DNA of 64,000 nt from Roseovarius atlanticus (GTDB lineage: Bacteria; Pseudomonadota; Alphaproteobacteria; Rhodobacterales; Rhodobacteraceae): the NCBI RefSeq assembly GCF_001441615.1, contig NZ_LAXJ01000007.1:186001-250000 (forward strand). The letters are read 5' to 3'. Positions 15,106 to 23,994 of this stretch are shown here, in pieces. Below the pieces are notes generated by a model that was not told the origin of the DNA, searched no databases, and saw nothing but the letters and a program-made list of their open reading frames with translations. A program made the translations under genes and the position numbers. The number at the start of each line of letters is the position of its first letter. Position 1 is the first letter of the stretch.

Positions 15106-17181
15106 ATGTCCGCCCCTGACGCCAAATCCAACCTCCCCGACCGGGACCTGCTCTTCCGCCTTCTGCGGCAGCTGGACCGGTCGTCCGAGGCCTCCCAGCG
15201 CACGCTCGCGGCGGCGCTCGACGTGTCCCTCGGCCGGCTCAACGCCCTGCTCCGCCAGGCGACCGAGGCCGGCTTCGTCAAGGTCGGCGACCGCTCCGGC
15301 CCCGACAAGCGCCAGCGTTTCGCCTATGCGCTCACCACCCGGGGTGCTGCTGAAATGCTGCGCCTCACCGACGACTTCCTCGCCCGGAAGTTCGCCGAAT
15401 ACGACGCGCTTCATGCCGAACTGACCGGCACGCGAAGCGGGCTCGACCCCCTCAAACACAGGACCAGACTAGTGCAAAACAACCTCGCCCCCATCCCCGA
15501 ACTTTACGTCTCTTACGAAAGCGCCCAGAAACTGAAGGTCGAAGCGGCAGATCTCGTCAGCTGGGATCTCACGCTTCGCCAGATCTGCGACCTCGAACTC
15601 CTGATGAACGGCGGCTTCAACCCGCTCAAGGGCTTCCTCGGCGAAGAAGACTACAATTCCGTGGTCGACACTATGCGTTTGGCCGACGGCACGCTCTGGC
15701 CCATGCCCATCACGCTCGACGTCTCCCAGGATTTCGCCGACAGCATCGAACCAGGCCAGGACATCGCCCTGCGCGACCAGGAAGGCGTCATCCTTGCCAC
15801 CATGACCATCACCGACCGCTGGTCGCCCGACAAATCGCACGAGGCCGAAAAGGTCTTCGGCGCCGACGATTCCGCGCATCCGGCCGTGAACTACCTGCAC
15901 AACACGGCGGGCCCCGTCTATCTCGGCGGTCCGGTCACCGGCATCCAGCAGCCCGTGCACTACGATTTCCGCGCCCGTCGCGACACGCCCAACGAATTGC
16001 GCGCCTTCTTCCGCAAGATGGGCTGGCGCAAGGTCGTCGCCTTCCAGACCCGCAACCCGCTTCACCGCGCGCACCAGGAACTGACCTTCCGCGCCGCGAA
16101 AGAGGCGCAGGCCAACCTGCTCATCCACCCCATCGTCGGCATGACCAAGCCGGGCGACGTCGATCACTTCACCCGCGTCCGCTGCTACGAGGCGGTGCTC
16201 GACAAGTACCCGGCCTCCACCACCAACATGTCGCTGCTGAACCTCGCCATGCGCATGGCCGGCCCGCGCGAGGCCGTGTGGCACGGGATCATCCGCAAGA
16301 ACCACGGCTGCACCCACTTCATCGTCGGCCGCGACCACGCCGGCCCCGGCAAGAATTCGGCCGGCGAGGATTTCTACGGGCCCTACGACGCCCAGGACCT
16401 CTTCCGCGAACACCAGGACGAGATCGGCATCGAAATGGTCGACTTCAAGCACATGGTCTACGTGCAGGAGCGCGCCCAGTACGAGCCGATGGACGAGATC
16501 GAGGACAAGGATAACGTCACCATCCTCAACATCTCGGGCACCGAACTGCGCCGCCGCCTGCAGGAAGGGCTGGAAATCCCCGAATGGTTCTCCTTCCCCG
16601 AAGTGGTCAAGGAACTGCGCCGCACCCGTCCGCCGCGGGCCAAGCAGGGCTTCACCGTGTTCTTCACCGGCTTCTCCGGCTCGGGCAAGTCCACCATCGC
16701 CAACGCACTGATGGTCAAGCTGATGGAAATGGGCGGCCGTCCGGTGACGCTGCTCGACGGCGACATCGTCCGCAAGAACCTCAGCTCCGAACTCGGCTTC
16801 TCGAAAGAGCACCGTGACCTCAACATCCGCCGCATCGGCTACGTGGCAAGCGAAATCACAAAGAACGGCGGCATCGCCATCTGCGCCCCCATCGCGCCCT
16901 ATGCCGCCACCCGCCGCGCCGTGCGCGAAGACGTCGAAAGCTTCGGCGCCTTCGTCGAGATCCACGTCGCCACCTCGATTGAGGAATGCGAACGCCGCGA
17001 CCGCAAAGGCCTCTACAAGCTGGCGCGCGAAGGCAAGATCAAGGAATTCACCGGCATCTCCGACCCCTACGACGTGCCGGAAAACCCCGAACTGCGCGTC
17101 GAGACCGAGAATGTCGACGTCGACAACTGCGCCCACCAAGTCGTGCTGAAGCTCGAACAAATGGGCCTGATCGCCGGCTAA
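15106..17181 (+). CDS. MarR/EPS-type winged helix fused to ATP sulfurylase and APS kinase
   Basis: A continuous 691-residue frame. Residues 7-110 match MarR-family EPS-associated regulators (QRTLAAALDVSLGRLNALL, then FAYALTTRGAAEMLRLTDDF, then ARKFAEYDALHAEL). From residue 123 on it is a bifunctional ATP sulfurylase/APS kinase. The sulfurylase part shows QTRNPLHRAHQELTF and GRDHAGPGKNSAG, and the kinase P-loop GFSGSGKST is at about residue 522. The enzyme makes APS and then PAPS, for sulfate assimilation or sulfation. No stop separates the parts. A GTG at codon 123 with AGGA 8 bases before it would give a separate 569-residue enzyme. The frame runs back into the LysR gene, but ATG 15106 begins the regulator domain. 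Confidence 0.88.
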   Translation: MSAPDAKSNLPDRDLLFRLLRQLDRSSEASQRTLAAALDVSLGRLNALLRQATEAGFVKVGDRSGPDKRQRFAYALTTRGAAEMLRLTDDFLARKFAEYDALHAELTGTRSGLDPLKHRTRLVQNNLAPIPELYVSYESAQKLKVEAADLVSWDLTLRQICDLELLMNGGFNPLKGFLGEEDYNSVVDTMRLADGTLWPMPITLDVSQDFADSIEPGQDIALRDQEGVILATMTITDRWSPDKSHEAEKVFGADDSAHPAVNYLHNTAGPVYLGGPVTGIQQPVHYDFRARRDTPNELRAFFRKMGWRKVVAFQTRNPLHRAHQELTFRAAKEAQANLLIHPIVGMTKPGDVDHFTRVRCYEAVLDKYPASTTNMSLLNLAMRMAGPREAVWHGIIRKNHGCTHFIVGRDHAGPGKNSAGEDFYGPYDAQDLFREHQDEIGIEMVDFKHMVYVQERAQYEPMDEIEDKDNVTILNISGTELRRRLQEGLEIPEWFSFPEVVKELRRTRPPRAKQGFTVFFTGFSGSGKSTIANALMVKLMEMGGRPVTLLDGDIVRKNLSSELGFSKEHRDLNIRRIGYVASEITKNGGIAICAPIAPYAATRRAVREDVESFGAFVEIHVATSIEECERRDRKGLYKLAREGKIKEFTGISDPYDVPENPELRVETENVDVDNCAHQVVLKLEQMGLIAG
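15460..15474 (+). promoter_or_regulatory. Internal ribosome binding site and GTG start
   Basis: AGGA, eight bases, then GTG, in frame, exactly at the junction between the winged-helix part and the ATP sulfurylase part. Initiation here would yield a 569-residue ATP sulfurylase/APS kinase beginning (M)QNNLAPIPEL, the length usual for stand-alone alphaproteobacterial enzymes as I recall them. Use of this start is inferred. Confidence 0.45.
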
Positions 17182-17203
17182 GCCTGGGCCTTGCGAACGA
17201 CGA

Positions 17204-17231
17204 GGGCCGTCCCCACCGGGGCGGCCCTTTT
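17204..17231 (+). terminator. Intrinsic terminator of the sulfate-activation gene
   Basis: GGGCCGTCCCC, three bases, GGGGCGGCCC, then TTTT. The stem has about 10 bp with one bulged T. It lies 22 bases after the stop codon. Confidence 0.8.
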
Positions 17232-17249
17232 CCTGTCGGTCGTGCACCG

Positions 17250-17273
17250 CGTAGGGTGGGGTTCCACCCCACC
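17250..17273. repeat. GTAGGGTGGG palindromic repeat, copy 3
   Basis: A variant with a longer arm: CGTAGGGTGGGGT, then TCCACCCCACC. It lies 12 bases past the priA stop on the minus-strand side and 18 bases after the terminator on the plus-strand side. Confidence 0.7.
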
Positions 17274-17284
17274 TTCCGCCACGC

Positions 17285-19486
17285 CTACATGAAACTCTGC
17301 GGATCGATATCCACCGCCAGCCGGAACTGGGTCGATCCCTTCACCGGCGCGATCCACTGCGCCAGCGCCCCCTGCAACGCCACGCCCTTCGGTGCCTTGA
17401 CCAACAGCCGGACCCGGTGCCGCCCGCGGATGCGTGCAACCGGCGCCGGCGCCGGGCCGAAGACCTGCGCCCCCACCGCCCGGATCGGTGCATCGTTGCG
17501 CGCGAGTGCATTCCCGATATCGAACGCCTCCTGCATGTCCGTCGACGACAGGATGATCCCCGCCATACGGCCAAAAGGCGGCACGCCCGCGTGCTGCCGC
17601 TCCCCGGCCTCTGCGCGCCAGAACCCTTCCTCGTCGCCGGTCAGAATCGCCCGGATCACCGGATGCTCAGGCTGGAAGGTCTGCAAAAGCGCGACCCCGG
17701 CCTTCTCGGCCCGCCCCGCGCGGCCCGCCACCTGCCGCATCAACTGAAACGTCCGTTCCGCCGCACGCAGGTCCGACCCCTGCAAACCCAGATCGGCGTC
17801 GATCACGCCGACCAATGTGAGGTTGGGAAAATTATGCCCCTTCGCCACCAGCTGCGTGCCCACAATAATGTCCGCCCCGCCCGCCGCGATCTCCTCGATC
17901 TGCGCCTTCAAAGCGCGCGCCGATCCGAACATGTCCGACGACAGCGTCGCCACCCGCGCCTGAGGGAAAAGCGCCACCGCTTCTTCCGCCATGCGTTCCA
18001 CCCCCGGCCCAACGGCGGCCAGCTTGCCTTCCACTTCGCAGGCCGGGCAGGCCTCGGGCATGGGCTTCGTCTCGCCGCACTGATGACAGACCAGCCGCTT
18101 CAGGAACCGGTGCTCCACCATCCGCGCGTCGCAATGGTCGCACCCCACCTGATGCCCGCAGGCCCGGCAGATCGTCACCGGCGCATAGCCCCGCCGATTG
18201 AGGAACAAGAGCGACTGTTCGCCCCGCGCCAGCCGCGCCTCGACCGCGGCCCGTAGGGTGGGTGAAACCCACGCATTGCTGGCCAGCCGTTCGTCGCGCA
18301 TGTCGATCGCGCGCAAGTCCGGCATCACCGCCGGCCCAAAGCGCGAGGTCAGGTCCAGCCGCCTGTACTTGCCGGCCTCCGCGTTGGCCCATGTCTCCAG
18401 GCTGGGCGTCGCCGAGGCCAGCACAACCTGCGCGGAACACAGGCTGCCGCGCAACACCGCCATGTCGCGCGCATTGTACAGTACGCCATCTTCCTGCTTG
18501 TAGGAGGTGTCGTGCTCCTCATCGACGACGATCAGGCCCAGGTCCTGAATCGGCAGGAACAGCGCCGAACGCGCGCCCACAACCAGTTGGCATTGCCCCT
18601 GTCCAACCATTTTCCAAATGCGCCGCCGCTCGGTCATGGTCACGCCCGAATGCCACTCGGCGGGCTTCACCCCGAACCGCGCCTGCACCCGCGTCAGGAA
18701 CTCGGAGGTCAGCGCGATCTCCGGCAACAGCACCAGCGCCTGCCGCCCTTGCGCGATGCATTCCGCCACCGCCTCCAGGTACACCTCCGTTTTCCCCGAT
18801 CCCGTGACACCCCGCAGCAGCGTCGTGCCGAACACGCCTTCCCGCAGCCCCGCCCGCAGCGCCTCTGCCGCCACCGCCTGATCCTCGGTCAATTCCGCCC
18901 CCGGACGCCCCGGATCGAGCCGTGGGAAGGGCGCATCGCGCGGCGTATCTTCCTCGCGGACTACACCCTGCTTCACCAGCCCCTTCACGACCGAGGACGT
19001 CACACCGGCCATGTCGCTCACTTCTTTGAGGGTGAACCCAAGCCCGCCATACTCCTCCAGCACCGCGATCACCTTGCGCCGCGCCTCGGTGTCGCGGTCC
19101 GGCCGCCCCTCGCCCAGTCGATAGATCTTCTGCATCGACGGCGGATCGCCCAGCCCCGGCGCCCGCGTCGCCAGCCGCAGCATCGCGGGCAGCGGCGTCA
19201 GCGTGTAATCGGCGGCCTTCTGGATGAACGCCTGCAATTCCTCGCGCATCGGCGCCGCATCCAGCACCCTGATGACCGACCGCACCTTGCTGAGTTCATA
19301 ATCCCCGGCCCCCGCGCCCCAGACCACGCCCAGCACCTTGCGCGGCCCCAACGGCACCTCGACGAACGCCCCCAGGTGGCACCCCCCTTCCGGCGCCTTG
19401 TAATCCAGCACCCGGCCCAGCGGCTGCGTCGTCAGAACGCCCACCAACTGGCCGGTCTCGAAAAAACTTGCACCGGAATACGTCAA
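17285..19486 (-). CDS. priA: Primosomal protein N', replication restart helicase
   Basis: A 733-residue superfamily 2 DNA helicase that reloads the replisome at stalled forks. Visible are the N-terminal DNA-binding domain, Walker [16 protein letters not shown], the DEEH box, SATPSLE, and eight zinc-binding cysteines ([30 protein letters not shown]). The C-terminal helicase motifs [14 protein letters not shown] and [12 protein letters not shown] are present. The apparent start is TTG, preceded by GAAGG; the true start is not certain. A dispersed repeat lies inside the frame near residues 405-412. Confidence 0.95.
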   Translation of the reverse strand: MTYSGASFFETGQLVGVLTTQPLGRVLDYKAPEGGCHLGAFVEVPLGPRKVLGVVWGAGAGDYELSKVRSVIRVLDAAPMREELQAFIQKAADYTLTPLPAMLRLATRAPGLGDPPSMQKIYRLGEGRPDRDTEARRKVIAVLEEYGGLGFTLKEVSDMAGVTSSVVKGLVKQGVVREEDTPRDAPFPRLDPGRPGAELTEDQAVAAEALRAGLREGVFGTTLLRGVTGSGKTEVYLEAVAECIAQGRQALVLLPEIALTSEFLTRVQARFGVKPAEWHSGVTMTERRRIWKMVGQGQCQLVVGARSALFLPIQDLGLIVVDEEHDTSYKQEDGVLYNARDMAVLRGSLCSAQVVLASATPSLETWANAEAGKYRRLDLTSRFGPAVMPDLRAIDMRDERLASNAWVSPTLRAAVEARLARGEQSLLFLNRRGYAPVTICRACGHQVGCDHCDARMVEHRFLKRLVCHQCGETKPMPEACPACEVEGKLAAVGPGVERMAEEAVALFPQARVATLSSDMFGSARALKAQIEEIAAGGADIIVGTQLVAKGHNFPNLTLVGVIDADLGLQGSDLRAAERTFQLMRQVAGRAGRAEKAGVALLQTFQPEHPVIRAILTGDEEGFWRAEAGERQHAGVPPFGRMAGIILSSTDMQEAFDIGNALARNDAPIRAVGAQVFGPAPAPVARIRGRHRVRLLVKAPKGVALQGALAQWIAPVKGSTQFRLAVDIDPQSFM
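18252..18274. repeat. GTAGGGTGGGT palindromic repeat inside priA, copy 4
   Basis: The 23-base core matches copies 1 and 2 except for one fewer A in the loop. It lies in frame inside priA, encoding AWVSPTLR between the helicase lobes. The reading frame is intact through it. Confidence 0.65.
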
Positions 19487-19505
19487 GAACGGCGACCTTC
19501 GTCAC

Positions 19506-19529
19506 GAGGTCCCGGGTCAGGCCCGGGAC
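19506..19529. repeat. CCCGGG palindromic repeat, copy 2
   Basis: GAGGTCCCGGGTCAGGCCCG followed by GGAC; the reverse complement of the 13.4-kb copy with two substitutions. It lies between the divergent priA and fsa starts, so it sits in both upstream regions. Confidence 0.5.
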
Positions 19530-19607
19530 AGGGGTTTCGGGCGCATACCTTATGAGGTAAAGCATCCGACAGGAAACCCCAACGCGGCCATGAGAGGGCC
19601 TTTCGAG

Positions 19608-20261
19608 ATGAAATTCTTCGTAGACACCGCCGACGTCGACGCCATCAAGGAACTGAACGAGCTGGGCATGGTCGACGGCGTCACCACCAACCCCTCGCTG
19701 ATCCTCAAGTCGGGCCGCGACATCCTCGAAGTGACCAAGGAAATCTGCGGCATCGTCGAAGGCCCCGTGTCGGCCGAGGTCGTGGCCGTCGAGGCCGACC
19801 AGATGATCGAGGAGGGCCGCAAACTCGCCGAGATCGCCGACAACATCGCCGTCAAGGTCCCGCTCACCTGGGACGGGCTGAAAGCCTGCAAAGTGCTCGC
19901 GGGCGAAGGCAACATGGTCAACGTCACGCTCTGCTTTTCCGCCAATCAGGCGCTGCTGGCGGCCAAGGCGGGGGCCACGTTCATCTCGCCCTTCATCGGG
20001 CGGCTCGACGACATCAACCTCGACGGCATGGACCTGATTGGCGACATCCGCACGATCTATGACAACTACGGCTACGAGACCCAGATTCTCGCCGCCTCGA
20101 TCCGCACGGTGAACCACGCCACCCAATCGGCCCTCATTGGCGCCGACGTGATGACCGCCCCGCCGGACGTGATCAAGAAAATGGCCGCCCACCCGCTGAC
20201 CGACAAGGGGCTGGAAGCCTTCCTGGCGGACTGGGAAAAAACTGGGCAGAAGATTTTGTAA
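19608..20261 (+). CDS. fsa: Fructose-6-phosphate aldolase / transaldolase
   Basis: A 217-residue protein of the short transaldolase (TalC/FSA) class, a TIM barrel of normal length. [13 protein letters not shown] opens the protein. [16 protein letters not shown] carries the Schiff-base lysine, and [12 protein letters not shown] is typical. It acts in the pentose phosphate pathway or on fructose-6-phosphate. The second in-frame ATG, preceded by GAGAGGG, was chosen because it matches the family start. Divergent from priA. Confidence 0.93.
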   Translation: MKFFVDTADVDAIKELNELGMVDGVTTNPSLILKSGRDILEVTKEICGIVEGPVSAEVVAVEADQMIEEGRKLAEIADNIAVKVPLTWDGLKACKVLAGEGNMVNVTLCFSANQALLAAKAGATFISPFIGRLDDINLDGMDLIGDIRTIYDNYGYETQILAASIRTVNHATQSALIGADVMTAPPDVIKKMAAHPLTDKGLEAFLADWEKTGQKIL

Positions 20262-20385
20262 GGTCGGCCGGCTTGGGCCAGATCCGTTACGGACGGTTTC
20301 AAAGGTCGCGCGTACCGGCGCGCGGCCTGACACGTGGCAATGGCCCGCACGCCGCGCGCGGTCACAGGACAAAATCACCTTAAAA

Positions 20386-20880
20386 ATGGACACCAAAGAC
20401 ACCAGGTTGAACGGCGAGATCACGTTCGCCCGTTTGCCTGAAATAGAGCCGACCGAGATCGAGAGGCACATGTCCGACCCGCGGATGGCGGAACATATGC
20501 CCCTCCTGACAACCGCATGGAATGCCGCAACCGTGGCGCGCTTCGTGGCAGCAAAGGAAGCGTGCTGGGCCCGTGACGGCCTCGGGCACTGGGCCATCCT
20601 GCAAAACGACCGCTATGTCGGCTGGGGCGGTTTTCAGAAAGAAGGCGCCGAGTGGGATTTTGGACTGGTCCTGAAGCCGGACGCTTTCGGCCTCGGTCGG
20701 CGCATAACGCAGCAGGCCCTCGCCTTCGCCCGAACCGATCAACGCATCCCCTTTGTGACCTTTCTGCTGCCGCCGTCTCGAAAGAAAATGGCAGCGCTCG
20801 ACCGACTGGGGGCCAGGCCCGTCGGCCAAGTCGACTACAACGGCGCAAGGTTTCTCAAATTTCGCCTCGAGACCGAATGA
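20386..20880 (+). CDS. GNAT family acetyltransferase
   Basis: A 164-residue protein with an acetyltransferase (RimJ/RimL-like) fold: LGHWAILQNDRYVGWGGFQK, then WDFGLVLKPDAFGLGRRITQQ and the LDRLGARPVG end. The substrate is unknown. It stands alone between fsa and the DUF484-xerC pair, an order normally undisturbed in relatives as I recall, so it may be a later insertion. Confidence 0.8.
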   Translation: MDTKDTRLNGEITFARLPEIEPTEIERHMSDPRMAEHMPLLTTAWNAATVARFVAAKEACWARDGLGHWAILQNDRYVGWGGFQKEGAEWDFGLVLKPDAFGLGRRITQQALAFARTDQRIPFVTFLLPPSRKKMAALDRLGARPVGQVDYNGARFLKFRLETE

Positions 20881-21062
20881 TCGCTGTGTTCCGAAAGCAG
20901 ACGCCAGAATGGAGCAACCCACTGACCTAGTCTGCGGACCTGCCCGATTACCGCGCACCCAAGCGCCACGCGATCCGTAAAAATCCGACCTTTTCCAAGA
21001 AAATTATTGCGGCACGACCCTGCCGCGTCTGATAAGCTTGCTAAAAATAATCAGAGGCAGAC

Positions 21063-21770
21063 ATGAGCAGCAAGCCCGAGATCAACGACCAGATGCGCGA
21101 CAAGATCATCGCGCAACCCGATGTCATCCTTGAAGATCAAGACCTTATGCGCGCTCTCATCGCCGCCAACGAACGCGCGATGGGCAACAATATCGTCGAC
21201 CTGCGCGGCATCGCCATGGACCGGCTCGAGGCGCGGCTGGAACGGCTGGAAGACACCCACCGCTCGGTCATCGCCGCCGCCTACGAAAACCTCGCCGGCA
21301 CCAATCAGGTGCACCGGGCCATCCTGAGGATGCTCGACCCGGTCGAGTTCGAGGACTTCCTGCGCGATCTCGGTGGCGACGTCGCCACCATCCTGCGTGT
21401 CGATTGCGTGAAACTGGTGCTGGAGTCGGTCCAGAACGACGACGACCCCGCCGTCAAGCGCCTGGGCGATGTCCTGTCCGTGGCCGAACCCGGCTTCATC
21501 GAACAATATCTCGGCGCCGGGCGCTCCGGTCCCGTGCGCCAGGTCACCCTGCGCCAGGTCCACGAGGGCGACGCCCGCATTTATGGCCGCGAGGCCGAGT
21601 TCATGCGCTCCGAGGCGTGCCTCCTGCTCGATTTCGGCGAGAACCGCCTGCCCGGCCTGCTGGTCATGGGGTCCGAGGACCCGCACCAGTTCAGCCCGCA
21701 ACAGGGCACCGACCTTCTGTCCTTCTTCGCGGGCATCTTCGAACGGGCGATGCGCCGCTGGCTGTCATGA
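21063..21770 (+). CDS. DUF484 family protein
   Basis: A 235-residue protein of the DUF484 family, a GAF-like domain (EACLLLDFGENRLPGLLVMG, then FAGIFERAMRRWL) with an N-terminal helical segment (MRALIAANERAMGNNIVDLR). It is usually found next to xerC, as here, where the stop overlaps the xerC start (ATGA). GAGG lies before the ATG. Function unknown, presumably linked to recombination or chromosome segregation by context. Confidence 0.88.
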   Translation: MSSKPEINDQMRDKIIAQPDVILEDQDLMRALIAANERAMGNNIVDLRGIAMDRLEARLERLEDTHRSVIAAAYENLAGTNQVHRAILRMLDPVEFEDFLRDLGGDVATILRVDCVKLVLESVQNDDDPAVKRLGDVLSVAEPGFIEQYLGAGRSGPVRQVTLRQVHEGDARIYGREAEFMRSEACLLLDFGENRLPGLLVMGSEDPHQFSPQQGTDLLSFFAGIFERAMRRWLS

Positions 21771-22684
21771 TCTCGGCCGCGGCCCGCGACGCGCTTCAGG
21801 GCTGGCTCAATCATCACAAGTCCCTGCGCGGCGCGTCCCCCCATACGCTCGACGCCTACGCCCGTGACGTCGCGGGCTTTTTGGCCTTCATGACCGAACA
21901 TAAGGGCGCGTCCCAGGGCCTCGGCGCATTGGCCAAGCTTACCGTCTCCGACATGCGGTCCTGGATGGCCTTCACCCGGGGCCGCGACGTGGGCGCCCGC
22001 AGCCTTGCGCGCAAGCTTTCGGCCGTCAAAAGCTTCTTCCGCTGGCTGGCCGAGCGCGAGGGCGTAGACCCGGCGGCAGTCCTCGCCGCCCGCGCGCCCA
22101 AGTTCCAGCGCAAGCTGCCCCGGCCACTTTCGCCCGACGCCGCGCGCGCGGTCATCGACACGACCGAGACCCAGCACCCCACCACGTGGATAGCCGCCCG
22201 CGACCAGGCGGTCGTCACGCTGCTCTACGGCTGCGGGCTACGGATCTCCGAGGCGCTGGGCCTCACGGGCCGCGCCCTGCCCGTGGGCGACAGCCTGCGG
22301 ATCATCGGCAAGGGAGGCAAGGAACGCATTGTGCCGGTCATCGCCCCCGCCCGCACGGCGCTGGCCCGCTACATCGACCTCTGCCCCTATCCCACCGAGC
22401 CCGACGCGCCACTCTTTCGCGGCGCGCGCGGCGGCGCGCTTTCGCCCCGCGCGGTGCAGAAACTGATGGCCAGCGTCCGGATGCAGCTTGGCCTGCCCGC
22501 CACCGCGACACCCCACGCCATGCGCCACAGCTTCGCCACGCATCTGCTGAACGCCGGCGGCGACCTGCGCGCGATACAGGAACTGCTGGGCCACGCCACC
22601 CTCTCGACCACCCAGGCCTATACCGCCATCGACACCGCCCGCCTGATGGACGTCTACAACCAGGCGCATCCCAAGGCGCGGTAA
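21767..22684 (+). CDS. xerC: Tyrosine recombinase XerC
   Basis: A 305-residue tyrosine recombinase for chromosome dimer resolution at dif. An N-terminal SAM-like DNA-binding domain is followed by the catalytic domain. All catalytic residues are visible: R in CGLRISEALGL, K in GKGGKER, the HAMRHSF pair, H in LGHATLSTTQ and the tyrosine in QAYTAID. It is coupled to the DUF484 gene. Single-copy context and length favour the housekeeping Xer rather than a phage integrase. Confidence 0.93.
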   Translation: MISAAARDALQGWLNHHKSLRGASPHTLDAYARDVAGFLAFMTEHKGASQGLGALAKLTVSDMRSWMAFTRGRDVGARSLARKLSAVKSFFRWLAEREGVDPAAVLAARAPKFQRKLPRPLSPDAARAVIDTTETQHPTTWIAARDQAVVTLLYGCGLRISEALGLTGRALPVGDSLRIIGKGGKERIVPVIAPARTALARYIDLCPYPTEPDAPLFRGARGGALSPRAVQKLMASVRMQLGLPATATPHAMRHSFATHLLNAGGDLRAIQELLGHATLSTTQAYTAIDTARLMDVYNQAHPKAR

Positions 22685-22789
22685 GCCCCCCGGCCGCGCT
22701 GTCGGACCAAAGCCACAGGCCGCCCGCGTCTGCCGCCCGTGCCGGATTAGCAATTGCATCCATCGCCCCGATCGCCCATCACGGGTGCC

Positions 22790-23485
22790 ATGAGCCTGCG
22801 TATGAAAGCCCTTCTCGTGCATCTGCTGACCGCCACTGGTGCGGTTTTTGCCATGCTCGCGATGCTGGCCGCCATCCAAGAAAAATGGTCGCTGATGTTC
22901 CTGTGGCTGGTGGTGGCCTTCGCGGTCGATGGCATCGACGGCCCGCTGGCGCGCAAATACGACGTGAAAAACAATTTTCCACTGTTTGACGGCGTGCTGC
23001 TCGACCTGATCATCGACTATCTTACGTACGTCTTCATCCCGGCCTTCGCGCTCTTTGAATTCGGCCTGCTGCCGGGCTGGACCGGCTGGGTCGCGATCAT
23101 CATCATCACCTTCGCCTCGGCGCTCTATTTCGCCGACACGCGGATGAAGACCAAGGACAACTCGTTTTCCGGCTTTCCCGGCTGCTGGAACATGCTGGCG
23201 CTCGTGCTTTTCGCGATCGAGCCCAATTTCTGGGTCTCGCTGACCATCGTGACGCTGCTGGCGGTGTCGATGTTCCTGCCCCTGAAATTCATCCACCCCG
23301 TGCGCACCGAACGCTGGCGCTGGATTTCCCTGCCGATGATCGTCGCCTGGACCTTTTTCGCCGGCTGGGCCGCCTGGGTCGATTTCCACCCCGAAAGCTG
23401 GGCCCACTGGGGCCTCGTGGTGACCTCGGTCTACCTCACCCTCGCGGGCATCGCGCAACAGCTGATCCCCGAGCGCAACGCCTAG
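22790..23485 (+). CDS. pcs: Phosphatidylcholine synthase (CDP-alcohol phosphatidyltransferase)
   Basis: A membrane enzyme joining CDP-diacylglycerol and free choline to phosphatidylcholine. At 231 residues with about seven helices it has the Pcs version of the family motif, DGIDGPLARKYDV followed by FDGVLLDLIIDYLTYV, with all conserved aspartates. This ATG follows GGGTG; an upstream in-frame TTG is less likely. The stop shares four bases (CTAG) with the convergent ogt stop. Free choline could also come from uptake. Confidence 0.88.
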   Translation: MSLRMKALLVHLLTATGAVFAMLAMLAAIQEKWSLMFLWLVVAFAVDGIDGPLARKYDVKNNFPLFDGVLLDLIIDYLTYVFIPAFALFEFGLLPGWTGWVAIIIITFASALYFADTRMKTKDNSFSGFPGCWNMLALVLFAIEPNFWVSLTIVTLLAVSMFLPLKFIHPVRTERWRWISLPMIVAWTFFAGWAAWVDFHPESWAHWGLVVTSVYLTLAGIAQQLIPERNA

Positions 23486-23970
23486 ATCAACAGCCCCGCC
23501 GCCCCCTCGTGGCGCAACAGCCAGACCTTGGTCTCGATCCCGCCCGCGCCGGAATAGCCGCCCAGCCCAGCGGCGCCCAGCACCCTGTGACACGGGATGA
23601 TCACCGGGATCGAATTGCCGCCGCACGCGCCGCCCACCGCCTGCGCGGGCACGCCCAGCGCCTTCGCGATATCGCCATATTCCCGCGTCTCGCCCCACGG
23701 GATCGCCAGCATCGCCGCACAGACCTCACGCTGAAACTCCGAGCCTTCGGGCGCCAGCGGCAGATCGAACGCCTGCAACCGGCCCTCGAAATACGCCGTC
23801 AGCTGCGCGCAGGCGTCCTCCAGTTCGGGCCGCGCCTCTTCCGCTCCGGCCCGCCCCCAGCTCAAACCGACAATCGACGTCCCGTCGCTCGTCACCCGCA
23901 GCGGTCCCACCGGGCTCTCCATCCCGGCCTCGTAAACCGCTCCCGGCTTTGTCTTGCCAAAAATACTCAA
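23482..23970 (-). CDS. ogt: Methylated-DNA-protein-cysteine methyltransferase
   Basis: A 162-residue suicide DNA repair enzyme that removes alkyl groups from O6-guanine. The active-site motif IPCHRV is present, preceded by GGACGGNSIPVI and followed by GAAGLGGYSGAGGIETKVWLL. Length fits Ogt without an Ada domain. It ends in the same CTAG as the convergent pcs gene. Confidence 0.93.
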   Translation of the reverse strand: MSIFGKTKPGAVYEAGMESPVGPLRVTSDGTSIVGLSWGRAGAEEARPELEDACAQLTAYFEGRLQAFDLPLAPEGSEFQREVCAAMLAIPWGETREYGDIAKALGVPAQAVGGACGGNSIPVIIPCHRVLGAAGLGGYSGAGGIETKVWLLRHEGAAGLLI

Positions 23971-23994
23971 ATCCCGCCCTCTCGGCCCCGCGCC

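Noticed and set aside
15469..17247. A 592-codon frame opposite the ATP sulfurylase/APS kinase
   Set aside because: Complement shadow of a clearly recognised enzyme with no motif of its own.
21767..22684. The tyrosine recombinase as a mobile-element integrase
   Set aside because: It is coupled to DUF484 in the usual housekeeping position, has XerC length, and no attachment repeats or phage genes are near.
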